From an uncultured Phascolarctobacterium sp. (lineage in GTDB: Bacteria; Bacillota; Negativicutes; Acidaminococcales; Acidaminococcaceae), in contig CAJLLL010000018.1 of assembly GCA_905207485.1 (NCBI GenBank), positions 1-33,059 on the forward strand: a DNA stretch of 33,059 nucleotides, written 5' to 3'. Below are positions 1-8,127 of this stretch, in pieces. Made by a program: the position numbers and the translations under genes. Each line of letters opens with the position of its first letter. Positions within the stretch are counted from its first letter, which is position 1. The notes beneath the pieces were generated by a model. It did no database searches, was not told the DNA's origin, and saw nothing but the letters and a program-made list of their open reading frames with translations.

Positions 1-3000
1 TGGTATAAGCGTATCTGGCAAAACTGAAGTTATTGGTAGTGAAAATTTTAGTGATGATTTGATAGTTAATACATCTAAAACTAATGCGGTATCTGTTGAT
101 AGTAATGGCAAACTTACTATTTTGGCAAAAACTTTAAAAATAACTAACGTAGGATCAGATAGTTTCGCATCAGGTTTATATGTAAATAATGGAGGTAAAT
201 TATATATTACTATAAATAACGGTTTAACTATAGATAGTAATTTAGGCATTTATATAAGTGCTAAAAAGTCTAATAATGAACAAATTTTAAATATAACTAC
301 TAAAAATGGAAATAATAAAATAATTGCTAAAAATAACAATGCTATTTATTCAGCGTATCCTAATAGTAGTATTACATTAACAGCAGAAAGCGGTAGTAAT
401 ATATTATTAACAGATGCAAATTATGAAGTTATAAAAATAGGTAGTACAAGTAATGCTGAATTAAACGCAAAAAAAGGATTTAATATTTTAATTAATAGTT
501 CTGATAATAATAATAAGTCTGTTATTAGTATTTCGAATACTAATGCTGATAAAATTTCAAGTGTTAAACTTATAGGAGCTGGAAATTATTTAGAAGGTGG
601 TAGTGGTATTACAGCTAGTGTAAATACTATTACTATTACAGCTAATAAAAATGATTCCTTAAGTAAAGAGTTAGAAAAATTAAATGGTAATAATATAATT
701 ATTGCGCACTATAATCTTGCAAAAGGTATTGAGGCTAGCAATGGAAGTCAAATTGATATGAGTGCATTAGCAGGAACAAATCATATTCAGGCATTGAAGG
801 GATATGGTATTTCTACTCAAGGCAGCAATATAAAAATGTTTGCTTTAGAAAATATAATCGAGGCAGGAGCAAAAGGTATTAGTGTTAATAAAAGTGAAAT
901 AAAAGAAGAAATAACTTTAACTGCAACGAATGGTAATAATGAAATTAATGTTAGTGCTAAGGATGATACAACATTAACTGATGGCATTCGCGTTAATTTT
1001 CCGTCTGCTGATATAAATCTTGTAGCTGCAAATGGGGAAAATAAAATTATTGTTACTGGTGGAAAGAATGCAAATGGTATTTATGCAACAGGCAATGATG
1101 TAACAGTAGATTTAACAGCACAAACTAACTATATTAATACACAAAATAAAGGTATTGCAACTTCAAATAAAAGCGTAACAAATCTAATTGCTAATGAATC
1201 AGAAACAGAAAATAGTGGCATTAATAGTATTGTTGCAGCAACCGTAAATGCTAAAAATGGTTTTGGGGATGGTTATGCTATTGATGCACAAAGTACAAGT
1301 TCGGTTGCATTAAAGGCAGACAAGGAAAATAGTGTTTTGGGTGCTGTATATGCAAGTGGTACAGATACTAATGTTGATATTACTAAAATTGAAGGAGTGG
1401 ATAGCAATTTTAGCAGAAATATCAGCGGTGAAGTCAGCAACTTTGTTTATTCCGCAGCTGTTATTGAAAACGCCGGCGATTTGGATGGCAAGGAAACAAT
1501 TAAAAATACAGAAACCGGAAAAGATGAAGTTACCGGTATGGATGTGGTTTCTGCACTGTATGCCGAAGAAGGTGCACAGATTAATTTATCCGGTGTAAAT
1601 GATATCAAAACTTATTATAGTGACCCTAATGATGAACATACATCTGAAAGAGCTGTTTGGGCATATAAAGGTGCAGATATTACTATTGATGGCAAAACAA
1701 CTATCAGTACATCCAGTTATGAATCTTCTCCTAATGATATGGATATTGCTATTGCTGCCGGTACGGCAACTGGATTAAAACAAGAAGATTTTGATAAAGA
1801 TGTACTTGATAAATTAGATATTGCTAATGTAACTTTGAATTACGAAAATAACGGCGAAAGCAAAAGCTTCATTACAGGCGATATTCTTTCCGCTTATGGC
1901 GGTGTTGTTGATATTAAGGCTAAAGAAGGCGTTGGCAGAGCTGTTTCTGATGCAGGCATTAACATCCATGGCAACCTGCTTGCAGGTAATACCGGTGTAT
2001 TGAAAGTGGATATTGGTAAGGGCAGCACTTTAACCGGTCGTGCTGATGATTACGGCGATGCGGGTGTAGCAGGTACAACCCATGGTGCAGGCGAAGAGAC
2101 AGCAAACAGCTTCTTCAACCCGGCATTCAGCAGTGAAATTATAACAGGCGGTAAAGTAAACCTTACTATGGGTGAAGGTTCAGAATGGTATGTAACCGGG
2201 CAAAGCTGGATTACAGAGCTTAATACTACAGCAAATGCAGAAGATACTCTTATTAGCCTTGAAAAAGCCAAAGAAGATTTGAATAGCAATGCCAGCGCAC
2301 TGACAATCGGCACTTTAAAAGGTGATACAACCTTCTATATGAACCTTGACGGCAATAGAAGTGCCAGCGATATGCTGTATATTAAAAATGCACAAGGCGT
2401 TAACGGAGGCACAGCGCACTATAATATCAATTTGCAGGACGATGTAACTAATGCTGAGATAAATAGTGACGGTACAACTTCGTTTAACGGTTTGCGTTTT
2501 GCTACCGTTGGTATAGGAAGCAATGTTGATTTTACTGTAAGAAGCGAGGGTACAGGTGGAGCTTTTGACGTTGAATATGAAGTAGGCAGCGATAAATACG
2601 AAGGAAATAATGAAAACACTGCTTATAATTCTACTTCCGGCGGCGAAGGTAACGTAGAAAAACCGGGCGATGCTTCTGTTAATGATTTCTTTGGTTTGAA
2701 TGGTACTTCTTCGCAGGCAAATGCAGAAAACAATATAATGTTGATGGCGGAAACGGATGAAGCAACTGGTACTGCCGATGACAGCGCTGAAAACAGCACT
2801 CTTGATGAAGTAACCAACTTTAAAATTGTTAAACGCCTTGGTGAAGAACTTAACGACACCGGTGAAACCATCCTTAACATGAGCCGCGCTAACTACAGCA
2901 ATGCTATTTATATGGACCGCTTAAACAAACGCCTTGGTGAAGCACGCTATATTAACGCTGAAGAAGATGAAGGCATGTGGGTACGTATCCGTCACGACAG

Positions 3001-3772
3001 AATTGGTAAAACCGATGCTTACCGCAGCCAGAATACCATGTATGAACTTGGTTATGATAAAAAGCAAGACTGTGACAACGGCGAACGCCGCGTAGGCATG
3101 GCTATTGACTATATGCATGGCGATACCGGTTACAGCGACATTGCAGGCAAAGGCGAAATAGACCGTTACGGCTTGTGGCTGTATGACACATGGATGGGCG
3201 ATAAAGGCCATTATGTAGACTACGTTGCTAAATGGGGACACCTTTCCAACGATTTTGAAGTTTACACCATGCGTAACGGCGATAAGGTAACAGGTGATTA
3301 CAGCAACAATGTATTCAGCGTAAGTGCAGAATACGGACGTAAAAAAGACCTTGGCAGCGACTGGTACATTGAACCGCAGATTCAGGCACAGCTTGCCCGT
3401 GTAACAGGTGCAGATTATGTAACCAATCAAGGCACCAAAGTAAGTGTAGATGGCATCAACAGCTTAATCGGACGTGCAGGCTTCCGTCTTGGCAAAGACT
3501 TTGGCGAAGAAAAACAAAGCACTGTTTATATTAAAGCCGACGTACTGCATGAATTCCTTGGCGACCAAGATGTAAGTGTACTTGATAAATCCAGCGATAA
3601 CAAATGGGCAGGAATCAGCTATGAAAACGAAGGAACCTGGTATGATGTAGGATTTGGTTTTGCAACAATGATGAGCAAAAATAGTTATGCATTTCTTGAT
3701 TTGGAAAAATCCTTCGGGCATGACAATGACGAAACTTATCAGATTAATGCCGGTGTACAGTGGACGTTCTGA
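1..3772 (+). CDS. Autotransporter (type V secretion), 5' end outside window
   Basis: The reading frame is open to the left edge (first full codon at base 2), so the start codon and signal peptide are missing; about 1256 residues are visible. The first two thirds is a passenger rich in Asn, Gly, Ser and Thr, with degenerate repeats around NGNNKI / ATNGNNEINVSA / AANGENKIIVTG, typical of a right-handed beta-helix. The last ~270 residues (about 2960-3772) read as an autotransporter beta-barrel: EGMWVRIRHDRIG, alternating aromatic strands, and the C-terminal GVQWTF with terminal Phe used for BAM-dependent insertion. Known for the family: the barrel anchors the passenger at the cell surface. Inferred: a surface adhesin-like protein; the ligand is unknown. 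Base composition is odd: the first ~1.3 kb is far more AT-rich than the barrel region. A terminator follows directly. Confidence 0.9.
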   Translation, partial: GISVSGKTEVIGSENFSDDLIVNTSKTNAVSVDSNGKLTILAKTLKITNVGSDSFASGLYVNNGGKLYITINNGLTIDSNLGIYISAKKSNNEQILNITTKNGNNKIIAKNNNAIYSAYPNSSITLTAESGSNILLTDANYEVIKIGSTSNAELNAKKGFNILINSSDNNNKSVISISNTNADKISSVKLIGAGNYLEGGSGITASVNTITITANKNDSLSKELEKLNGNNIIIAHYNLAKGIEASNGSQIDMSALAGTNHIQALKGYGISTQGSNIKMFALENIIEAGAKGISVNKSEIKEEITLTATNGNNEINVSAKDDTTLTDGIRVNFPSADINLVAANGENKIIVTGGKNANGIYATGNDVTVDLTAQTNYINTQNKGIATSNKSVTNLIANESETENSGINSIVAATVNAKNGFGDGYAIDAQSTSSVALKADKENSVLGAVYASGTDTNVDITKIEGVDSNFSRNISGEVSNFVYSAAVIENAGDLDGKETIKNTETGKDEVTGMDVVSALYAEEGAQINLSGVNDIKTYYSDPNDEHTSERAVWAYKGADITIDGKTTISTSSYESSPNDMDIAIAAGTATGLKQEDFDKDVLDKLDIANVTLNYENNGESKSFITGDILSAYGGVVDIKAKEGVGRAVSDAGINIHGNLLAGNTGVLKVDIGKGSTLTGRADDYGDAGVAGTTHGAGEETANSFFNPAFSSEIITGGKVNLTMGEGSEWYVTGQSWITELNTTANAEDTLISLEKAKEDLNSNASALTIGTLKGDTTFYMNLDGNRSASDMLYIKNAQGVNGGTAHYNINLQDDVTNAEINSDGTTSFNGLRFATVGIGSNVDFTVRSEGTGGAFDVEYEVGSDKYEGNNENTAYNSTSGGEGNVEKPGDASVNDFFGLNGTSSQANAENNIMLMAETDEATGTADDSAENSTLDEVTNFKIVKRLGEELNDTGETILNMSRANYSNAIYMDRLNKRLGEARYINAEEDEGMWVRIRHDRIGKTDAYRSQNTMYELGYDKKQDCDNGERRVGMAIDYMHGDTGYSDIAGKGEIDRYGLWLYDTWMGDKGHYVDYVAKWGHLSNDFEVYTMRNGDKVTGDYSNNVFSVSAEYGRKKDLGSDWYIEPQIQAQLARVTGADYVTNQGTKVSVDGINSLIGRAGFRLGKDFGEEKQSTVYIKADVLHEFLGDQDVSVLDKSSDNKWAGISYENEGTWYDVGFGFATMMSKNSYAFLDLEKSFGHDNDETYQINAGVQWTF

Positions 3773-3798
3773 TTTAACGCAGTTTAATTAAAAATAAA

Positions 3799-3825
3799 GG
3801 GGAGCAATGCTCCCTTTTGTTTTTA
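3799..3825 (+). terminator. Intrinsic terminator of the autotransporter gene
   Basis: A 6-bp GC-rich stem (GGGAGC 3800-3805 with GCTCCC 3809-3814, loop AAT) is followed by a T-rich tail TTTTGTTTTT. It lies 27 bases after the stop codon. Confidence 0.8.
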
Positions 3826-3892
3826 GAAATATTTTAATATTAAATTATAGAGTTAGTGTTTATTTTAAATTTTTCGTTTTTTTCTTACTTTT

Positions 3893-3940
3893 TCATTCAT
3901 CTTCATTCTTTTGCTCAGTCAAAAGAATGAAGATGAATGA
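3893..3940. repeat. Perfect 21-bp inverted repeat, 6-nt loop
   Basis: The left arm 3893-3913 and right arm 3920-3940 are exact reverse complements over 21 bases (right arm begins CAAAAGAATGAAG). The loop is CTCAGT. T-runs flank both sides (TTTTT before 3893; GCGTTTTTG after 3940). The octamer GACTGAGC at 3977-3984 is the exact complement of 3913-3920, the loop plus its closing pair. No convincing gene lies in the 290-base gap that holds it; a 73-codon frame across it is probably chance. It could be a bidirectional terminator, a dispersed REP/MITE-like element, or a structured RNA. Confidence 0.75.
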
Positions 3941-4062
3941 TAGCGTTTTTGTTAGAAGTATTAAAGTATCATCAAAGACTGAGCGTAAATTAACAAAAAC
4001 AGAAATTCAAATCCGAAAAACTAAATGAGCAACAACATAAATTATAAAAAAGAGGTGTAAAC

Positions 4063-4407
4063 ATGCCTGCCCCAACTTTAGACAACAAAACCTTAAAACA
4101 CATCGCCGGTGACGGCACAATAGAATTTTGCCTGTACAACCCACGCAGCAAAAGCGGCATGCCGACATGGGAACTGAAAATAAAAAGTACTGACGGCACG
4201 CGCAAAATTTTGGTAGTTCGCGACAGCGGCATTAGTTTAAGCCAAACGGAAGTAGCGGTTCAGTCTTTTAAGACACGAGCTGAACGGAATAAAGAAATTT
4301 GCCGTTTATACTATGATGAAGGTTTAAGCCAGATGTTTCTTGCGAATTTGTTTAACATGAGCCAGCCTTCAATTTCGCTGATACTAAAAAACGATAAGAA
4401 AAAGTAA
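4063..4407 (+). CDS. Small helix-turn-helix protein, putative DNA-binding regulator
   Basis: This 114-residue protein starts at ATG 4063 with GAGGTG just upstream. Residues 1-60 are a small beta-rich segment (MPTWELKIKSTDGTRKILVVRD) I do not recognise. Residues ~75-108 (RNKEICRLYYDEGLSQMFLA, then LFNMSQPSISLIL) read as a helix-turn-helix like those in recombinase or sigma-like regulators, where the second helix follows MSQPSIS. The basic tail KNDKKK ends the protein. It stands alone between the inverted repeat and the next transcription unit. A DNA-binding role is inferred from the C-terminus only; target and partner are unknown. Confidence 0.6.
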   Translation: MPAPTLDNKTLKHIAGDGTIEFCLYNPRSKSGMPTWELKIKSTDGTRKILVVRDSGISLSQTEVAVQSFKTRAERNKEICRLYYDEGLSQMFLANLFNMSQPSISLILKNDKKK

Positions 4408-4463
4408 ACGTATTTTTATCAATGTATAAATCTGGCTTTAACACACTTTATATTTTTAAAGGA

Positions 4464-4494
4464 TTTACCATGCCTGTGCCGAAATATATATAAT
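4464..4494 (+). promoter_or_regulatory. Likely sigma-A promoter for the C_GCAxxG_C_C gene
   Basis: A perfect TATAAT at 4489-4494 is preceded by TTTACC/TTACCA at 4464-4470 with 18-19 bases between. It lies 26 bases before ATG 4521, which has a strong GGAGGG ribosome binding site. Confidence 0.5.
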
Positions 4495-4520
4495 AAACTC
4501 TAAGCGCAGGAGGGATTGGT

Positions 4521-4961
4521 ATGAGTGAATTAAGTGAAAGAATCGGCATGGCGGCCGGTAATGCTTTTAAAAGCGGTTTTAACTGCGGCGAAGCAGTTTT
4601 GCAGGCTTTCCGCACGGAGGGCGGCTTAAAAATAAGTGATGAAACTTTGCGTATGACTACCGCTTTTGGCGGCGGTATGGGTCATGCACGCGCTGTTTGC
4701 GGAGCGCTGGTAGCTTCGGTAATGGTAATAAGCTATTTTGTAGGGCGTACAAGCCCGCAGGAAAAAACGCTGCCGGAAGTTTATCCTTACAGTAAGGAAT
4801 ATCACGATTTGTTTGTAAAAGAATTTGGTTCTTCGGAATGCAAAGATTTAATGCCATATGAATTTAACACGCGTGACCATTTGCTGAACTGCCTGAAACT
4901 GGTAAACAGAATGGCTAAGTTTTTGGCGGAATATCTTGAGGCAAAGGGCTTTTTAAAATAA
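4521..4961 (+). CDS. C_GCAxxG_C_C family protein (probable redox/metal protein)
   Basis: This 146-residue protein has the family layout of spaced cysteines: FNCGEAVLQAF (~residue 21), GGGMGHARAVCGALVAS (~50-66), SSECKDL (~111) and LLNCLKLV (~122). The Cys and Gly pattern matches PF09719, a family named for its motif and suspected to bind a metal or redox cofactor. It has no signal peptide, so it is cytosolic. Start ATG 4521 follows GCAGGAGGGATTGGT, an excellent ribosome binding site. It appears to be a single-gene unit, with its own promoter and a hairpin terminator. The reaction is not known. Confidence 0.75.
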   Translation: MSELSERIGMAAGNAFKSGFNCGEAVLQAFRTEGGLKISDETLRMTTAFGGGMGHARAVCGALVASVMVISYFVGRTSPQEKTLPEVYPYSKEYHDLFVKEFGSSECKDLMPYEFNTRDHLLNCLKLVNRMAKFLAEYLEAKGFLK

Positions 4962-4974
4962 TATTGTTTAAATG

Positions 4975-5014
4975 CACCGCTGTTGGCAATGCCGCAGCGG
5001 TGTTACTTATTTTA
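4975..5014 (+). terminator. Hairpin terminator after the C_GCAxxG_C_C gene
   Basis: CACCGCTG (4975-4982) pairs with CAGCGGTG (4995-5002), with an inner GGC/GCC pair. The tail TTACTTATTTT is T-rich but interrupted, so strength is moderate. Confidence 0.6.
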
Positions 5015-5064
5015 CACATTTTTTACGGAAATTAAGCAGAGTTTTTAAACGTGTTGTTTATAAT
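5011..5064 (+). promoter_or_regulatory. phoA promoter region with possible PhoP-box-like repeats
   Basis: A perfect TATAAT lies at 5059-5064 with no good -35, which suggests activator dependence. Upstream, TTTACA (5011-5016) and TTTACG (5022-5027) are spaced 11 bases apart start to start. They resemble the TT(A/T/C)ACA direct repeats bound by PhoP in Bacillus, and fall about 50-60 bases before the expected transcription start. Only two repeats are convincing, so the operator is a suggestion. Confidence 0.4.
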
Positions 5065-5119
5065 ATGGGTAATTCAAAAAGTTATATCAACTGTTAAGTT
5101 TAAGGAGGATTTAAGTTTT

Positions 5120-6925
5120 ATGAAATTATCCAGCAAAAAAAGAAAAACTGCTGCCGCTGTCTGCGCGTTTTTGAGCATTTTTGGCTGCGCTGCTGCCGGA
5201 AACCTGTATGTGCCTGCTCATGTTGAGGCAGCAGGCTACACCGTACAGGAAAAGAACCCTGTAAACCTGATGCCGATTAACCGCGCTAAATTTTTAAAAG
5301 GCCAGCATTTTGATTTGCAGGTTGAAGTTAAGGGTATTGCCAATGATTTTAAAGTAACCGTTGACGGCGTTGATGCTGAAAAATATTTTGGCAAAACCGG
5401 CACTGTTAAAACTGTAGACGGCGTGACCGTTTATAATATTCCCGATGTTGCTTTTACCAAAGCAGGCGATGTTAAAGTAGAAGCAGTTGTTGACGGCAAA
5501 AAGAATGTTGCTAACTACACTGTTACCGATGCCAAAGCCAAGAAAAAAGCCAAAAACGTAATTCTGTTTGTAGGCGATGGCATGAGCCTGCAGGCACGCG
5601 AAATGGCGCGCATCCTTTCTAAAGGCTTGAGCGACGGCAAATATAACGATTTGCTGAATATGGAAAAAATGCCGCACATGGCAGTTATTACTACTTCCGG
5701 TTATGATTCTCTTGTAACTGACTCCGCAAACAGCGCATCTGCTTATGCAACCGGCCATAAATCCGTTAACAACGCTATGGGTGTATATGCAAACAGCACT
5801 AAAGACCCGTTTGATGACCCGAAGGTAGAAAACATTATTGAGCTTGTTAAACGCACCAAAGGAATGGCAACCGGCATTGTTTCCACTGCTAACATTACCG
5901 ATGCTACTCCGGCAGCTATGCTGAGCCATACCCGCCGCCGTGCTGAACAGAACTTTATTGCTGAAACCATGGCAGAAGATTATCACCGTCCGGATGTAAT
6001 TATGGGCGGCGGCAGCCGTCACTTCATCCCGATGGATGTGCCCGGTTCCAAACGCAAAGATAACACCAATGTTGTAGAAAAATTCCAGGAACTCGGTTAT
6101 ACCTTCTCCGGCAACAGAACCGAACTTTTAAATACTCCGGCTGACGAAGATAAAATTCTTGGTTTGTATCAGCTTGACAACATGAACGTATATATCGACC
6201 GCGCCATGCTGAAGAACCCGAAAGTGCTCGGCGGCTTTAATGACCAGCCCGGCCTTGTGGAAATGACTGAACGTGCAATTGATACCCTCAGCAAGAACGA
6301 AAACGGTTTCTTCCTGATGGTTGAAGGCGCCTGCGTTGATAAACAGCTGCACGTTATGGATTGGCAGCGCGCAGCTTATGACAACATTGAACTTGACCAG
6401 GCTGTAGGCGTGGCTAAAAAATTTGCTGAAGAAAACGGCAACGATACCCTGATTATTGTTGTTGCCGACCATGCTCACGGTGCAAGCATTACCGGTACTT
6501 ATCATGAACTGGACGGCAAAACCGGACGTGAAGCTGTACGCACCTATGCTGCCGCAGGCTGGCCGACTTTTGAAGACCGCGACGGCGACGGCTACCCTGA
6601 TAATCCGGATCCGGATGTAACTTTGGCGGTACAGTTTGCTAACCACCCGGATACCAACATTAACTATAAATTTAAAGCTGAACCTACCGCACCGGCAATT
6701 ATGGCAGGCGATAAGGCTATTGCCAACCCGAAACTGGAAGGCGAATTCTACAAAGGCAACATCCCTGCCGATGAATCCCAGGAAGTTCACTCTGCCGATG
6801 ACATTCTGCTGAATGCTATGGGCCCCGGCAGCGAATATTTTAACGGCGTAATGGATAACACCGAAGTATTCTTCGGCATGGTAAGAGCGCTTGGCATTGA
6901 CGGTACTAAAAACTTCAAAAAATAA
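5120..6925 (+). CDS. phoA: Alkaline phosphatase, PhoA type, exported
   Basis: The protein has 601 residues from ATG 5120, chosen because AAGGAGGAT lies 10 bases upstream and a signal peptide follows (MKLSSKKRK, then a hydrophobic run ending near HVEA-A). An Ig-like N-terminal segment (~40-135) precedes the catalytic domain. Seen: metal-site VGDGM (D153), nucleophile D201-S202-A203 in TDSANSASAYATG, DATPAA (261-266), VEGACVDKQ with H411, ADHAHG (D450, H451) and H557 in EVHSADD, followed by GPGSEYFNGVMDNTEVF. These match the Ser and two-zinc ligands of E. coli PhoA. The enzyme releases phosphate from monoesters outside the inner membrane. Odd: an acidic loop DRDGDGYPDNPDPD (486-499) resembles a calcium-binding loop and is absent from E. 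coli PhoA. Confidence 0.93.
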   Translation: MKLSSKKRKTAAAVCAFLSIFGCAAAGNLYVPAHVEAAGYTVQEKNPVNLMPINRAKFLKGQHFDLQVEVKGIANDFKVTVDGVDAEKYFGKTGTVKTVDGVTVYNIPDVAFTKAGDVKVEAVVDGKKNVANYTVTDAKAKKKAKNVILFVGDGMSLQAREMARILSKGLSDGKYNDLLNMEKMPHMAVITTSGYDSLVTDSANSASAYATGHKSVNNAMGVYANSTKDPFDDPKVENIIELVKRTKGMATGIVSTANITDATPAAMLSHTRRRAEQNFIAETMAEDYHRPDVIMGGGSRHFIPMDVPGSKRKDNTNVVEKFQELGYTFSGNRTELLNTPADEDKILGLYQLDNMNVYIDRAMLKNPKVLGGFNDQPGLVEMTERAIDTLSKNENGFFLMVEGACVDKQLHVMDWQRAAYDNIELDQAVGVAKKFAEENGNDTLIIVVADHAHGASITGTYHELDGKTGREAVRTYAAAGWPTFEDRDGDGYPDNPDPDVTLAVQFANHPDTNINYKFKAEPTAPAIMAGDKAIANPKLEGEFYKGNIPADESQEVHSADDILLNAMGPGSEYFNGVMDNTEVFFGMVRALGIDGTKNFKK

Positions 6926-6943
6926 CAGCTTGGAGGCAGGCAG

Positions 6944-7444
6944 ATGTTAAGAAACTTGATAAAAAGTTTTCTGCTCTCGCTTCTGCTGCTGACGGCCGGT
7001 ATATTTACGGCTGAAGACTTGCCGTTAAAGGCGGTTCAATATGAACCGCCTTTTTTGTGCAGCAGGGCAGAAGCAGCAATAAATCTTACTTTTGATGAAA
7101 TGTATGCCGGTGTTTCATCTTTGGGCATTACTTTCTCTGACAAATTAAAAAATTCCGCAGGGCAAACGGTGCAAATGGCAGGATTTATGGCGCCGCCCTT
7201 AACGCCGACCATTAATTTTTTTGTACTTACGCGCGAGCCGATGAGTATTTGCCCCTTTTGCAGCACAGATGCAGACTGGCCGGCAGATATAGTGGTGGTA
7301 CAGTTATCGGAACCTGTGGTAGCACTGCCGTTTGACAGGCCTATCAGCGTTACCGGCACGCTTGAACTGGGTACGGAAGTTGATGCAGAAACGGGCTTTG
7401 TAAGTTTAGTACGCATACAGGCAGAATCTCTGGAGGCTTTGTAA
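6944..7444 (+). CDS. Exported CPxC protein at the head of an ABC operon (DUF3299-like)
   Basis: This 166-residue protein starts at ATG 6944, after GGAGG at 6931-6935 and 18 bases behind phoA. It has an N-terminal signal sequence (MLRNLIKSFLLSLLLLTAG) and a linker that also contains an AEA-A site (42-45). The mature part holds GFMAPPLTPTINFFVLT and CPFC (103-106), resembling DUF3299-type periplasmic proteins. Its stop overlaps the start of the ATPase by one base, so it is translationally coupled to the transporter. Inferred: periplasmic partner of the ABC system; the order (DUF3299-like, LolD-like, FtsX-like) recalls the zinc-linked zrg operon of Vibrio. Odd: a complete intrinsic terminator lies inside codons 28-38. 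Confidence 0.65.
   Translation: MLRNLIKSFLLSLLLLTAGIFTAEDLPLKAVQYEPPFLCSRAEAAINLTFDEMYAGVSSLGITFSDKLKNSAGQTVQMAGFMAPPLTPTINFFVLTREPMSICPFCSTDADWPADIVVVQLSEPVVALPFDRPISVTGTLELGTEVDAETGFVSLVRIQAESLEAL
7027..7056 (+). terminator. Textbook intrinsic terminator inside the N-terminal coding region
   Basis: GGCGGTTCA (7030-7038) pairs perfectly with TGAACCGCC (7042-7050) around loop ATA. The A-run 7027-7029 extends the stem to 12 bp with TTT 7051-7053, and the tail is TTTTTT (7051-7056). It lies 83 bases into the 6944-7444 gene and about 100 bases after the phoA stop, where no other phoA terminator is visible. It probably ends most phoA transcripts and limits readthrough into the ABC genes. Confidence 0.8.
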
Positions 7445-8127
7445 TGCTTTTAGAAATAAAAAATGTTTTTAAACAGGTAACGGAGCCTTCCGGTGAAGTT
7501 ATTACCATAAGCCATGCTTCTAACTTTACGCTTGATAAAGGCGGGCAGATACTTTTAACAGGGCCGAGCGGCAGCGGCAAAACAACATTACTGCACATGA
7601 TTGCCGGTTTAATGCAGCCCAGCGGCGGCGAAATTTATTTTAACGGGCAGCGCATTGATAATATGCCGGAACGCAAACGCGATTTATGGCGTGCTAAAAA
7701 TATCGGTTATGTATTTCAAAAATTAAATTTAATTGAAGCGCTGACGGCAGAAGAAAATATTTTGCTTGCCGGGTATTTTGCCGGCGGCGATATGGCGGCA
7801 TTGAAAAAACGCACACACAGCTTGCTGGAACGTGTTGGGCTGGCAGCAAAAAAAGATGTACTGCCGGGGAAATTAAGTATTGGCGAACAACAGCGCATTG
7901 CCGTAGTGCGCGCCGTTATCAACGCACCGGTACTGCTTTTGGCAGATGAGCCGACGGCAAGCCTTGATGCGGAAAACAGCAGCATAGTGCTTGAACTTTT
8001 GCGCAGTTTATGTACTGAAAACAATACAGCGCTTATTTTATCCACTCATGATGAGAGTGTAAAACAACAATTTAGTGAATGGTTTGATATAAAAGGCGGG
8101 AGGTTTATAACACATGGGCATTATTAA
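7444..8127 (+). CDS. ABC transporter ATPase, LolD/MacB type
   Basis: The 227-residue protein contains a full ABC ATPase: Walker A GPSGSGKTT (40-48), Q-loop FQKLNL (~91-96), signature LSIGEQQR (144-151), Walker B LLLADEP (D168, E169), D-loop SLD and H-loop H202. The short length and signature resemble LolD/MacB ATPases, which drive mechanotransmission through FtsX-like permeases rather than classical import. Its start overlaps the upstream stop by one base and its end overlaps the permease start by 14 bases. The cargo is unknown. Confidence 0.9.
   Translation: MLLEIKNVFKQVTEPSGEVITISHASNFTLDKGGQILLTGPSGSGKTTLLHMIAGLMQPSGGEIYFNGQRIDNMPERKRDLWRAKNIGYVFQKLNLIEALTAEENILLAGYFAGGDMAALKKRTHSLLERVGLAAKKDVLPGKLSIGEQQRIAVVRAVINAPVLLLADEPTASLDAENSSIVLELLRSLCTENNTALILSTHDESVKQQFSEWFDIKGGRFITHGHY

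Noticed and set aside
2921..3430. Long minus-strand frames inside the autotransporter, phoA, hsd and other genes
   Set aside because: They lie opposite well-supported genes, lack ribosome binding sites and show composition typical of antisense shadows.
3807..4028. 73-codon frame across the inverted repeat
   Set aside because: It is low-complexity Phe/Ser/Lys sequence generated by the repeat arms, has no ribosome binding site and begins inside the terminator tail.
5051..5119. Upstream GTG start for PhoA at 5051
   Set aside because: It overlaps the -10 box, has no ribosome binding site and would put 23 residues in front of a normal signal peptide.
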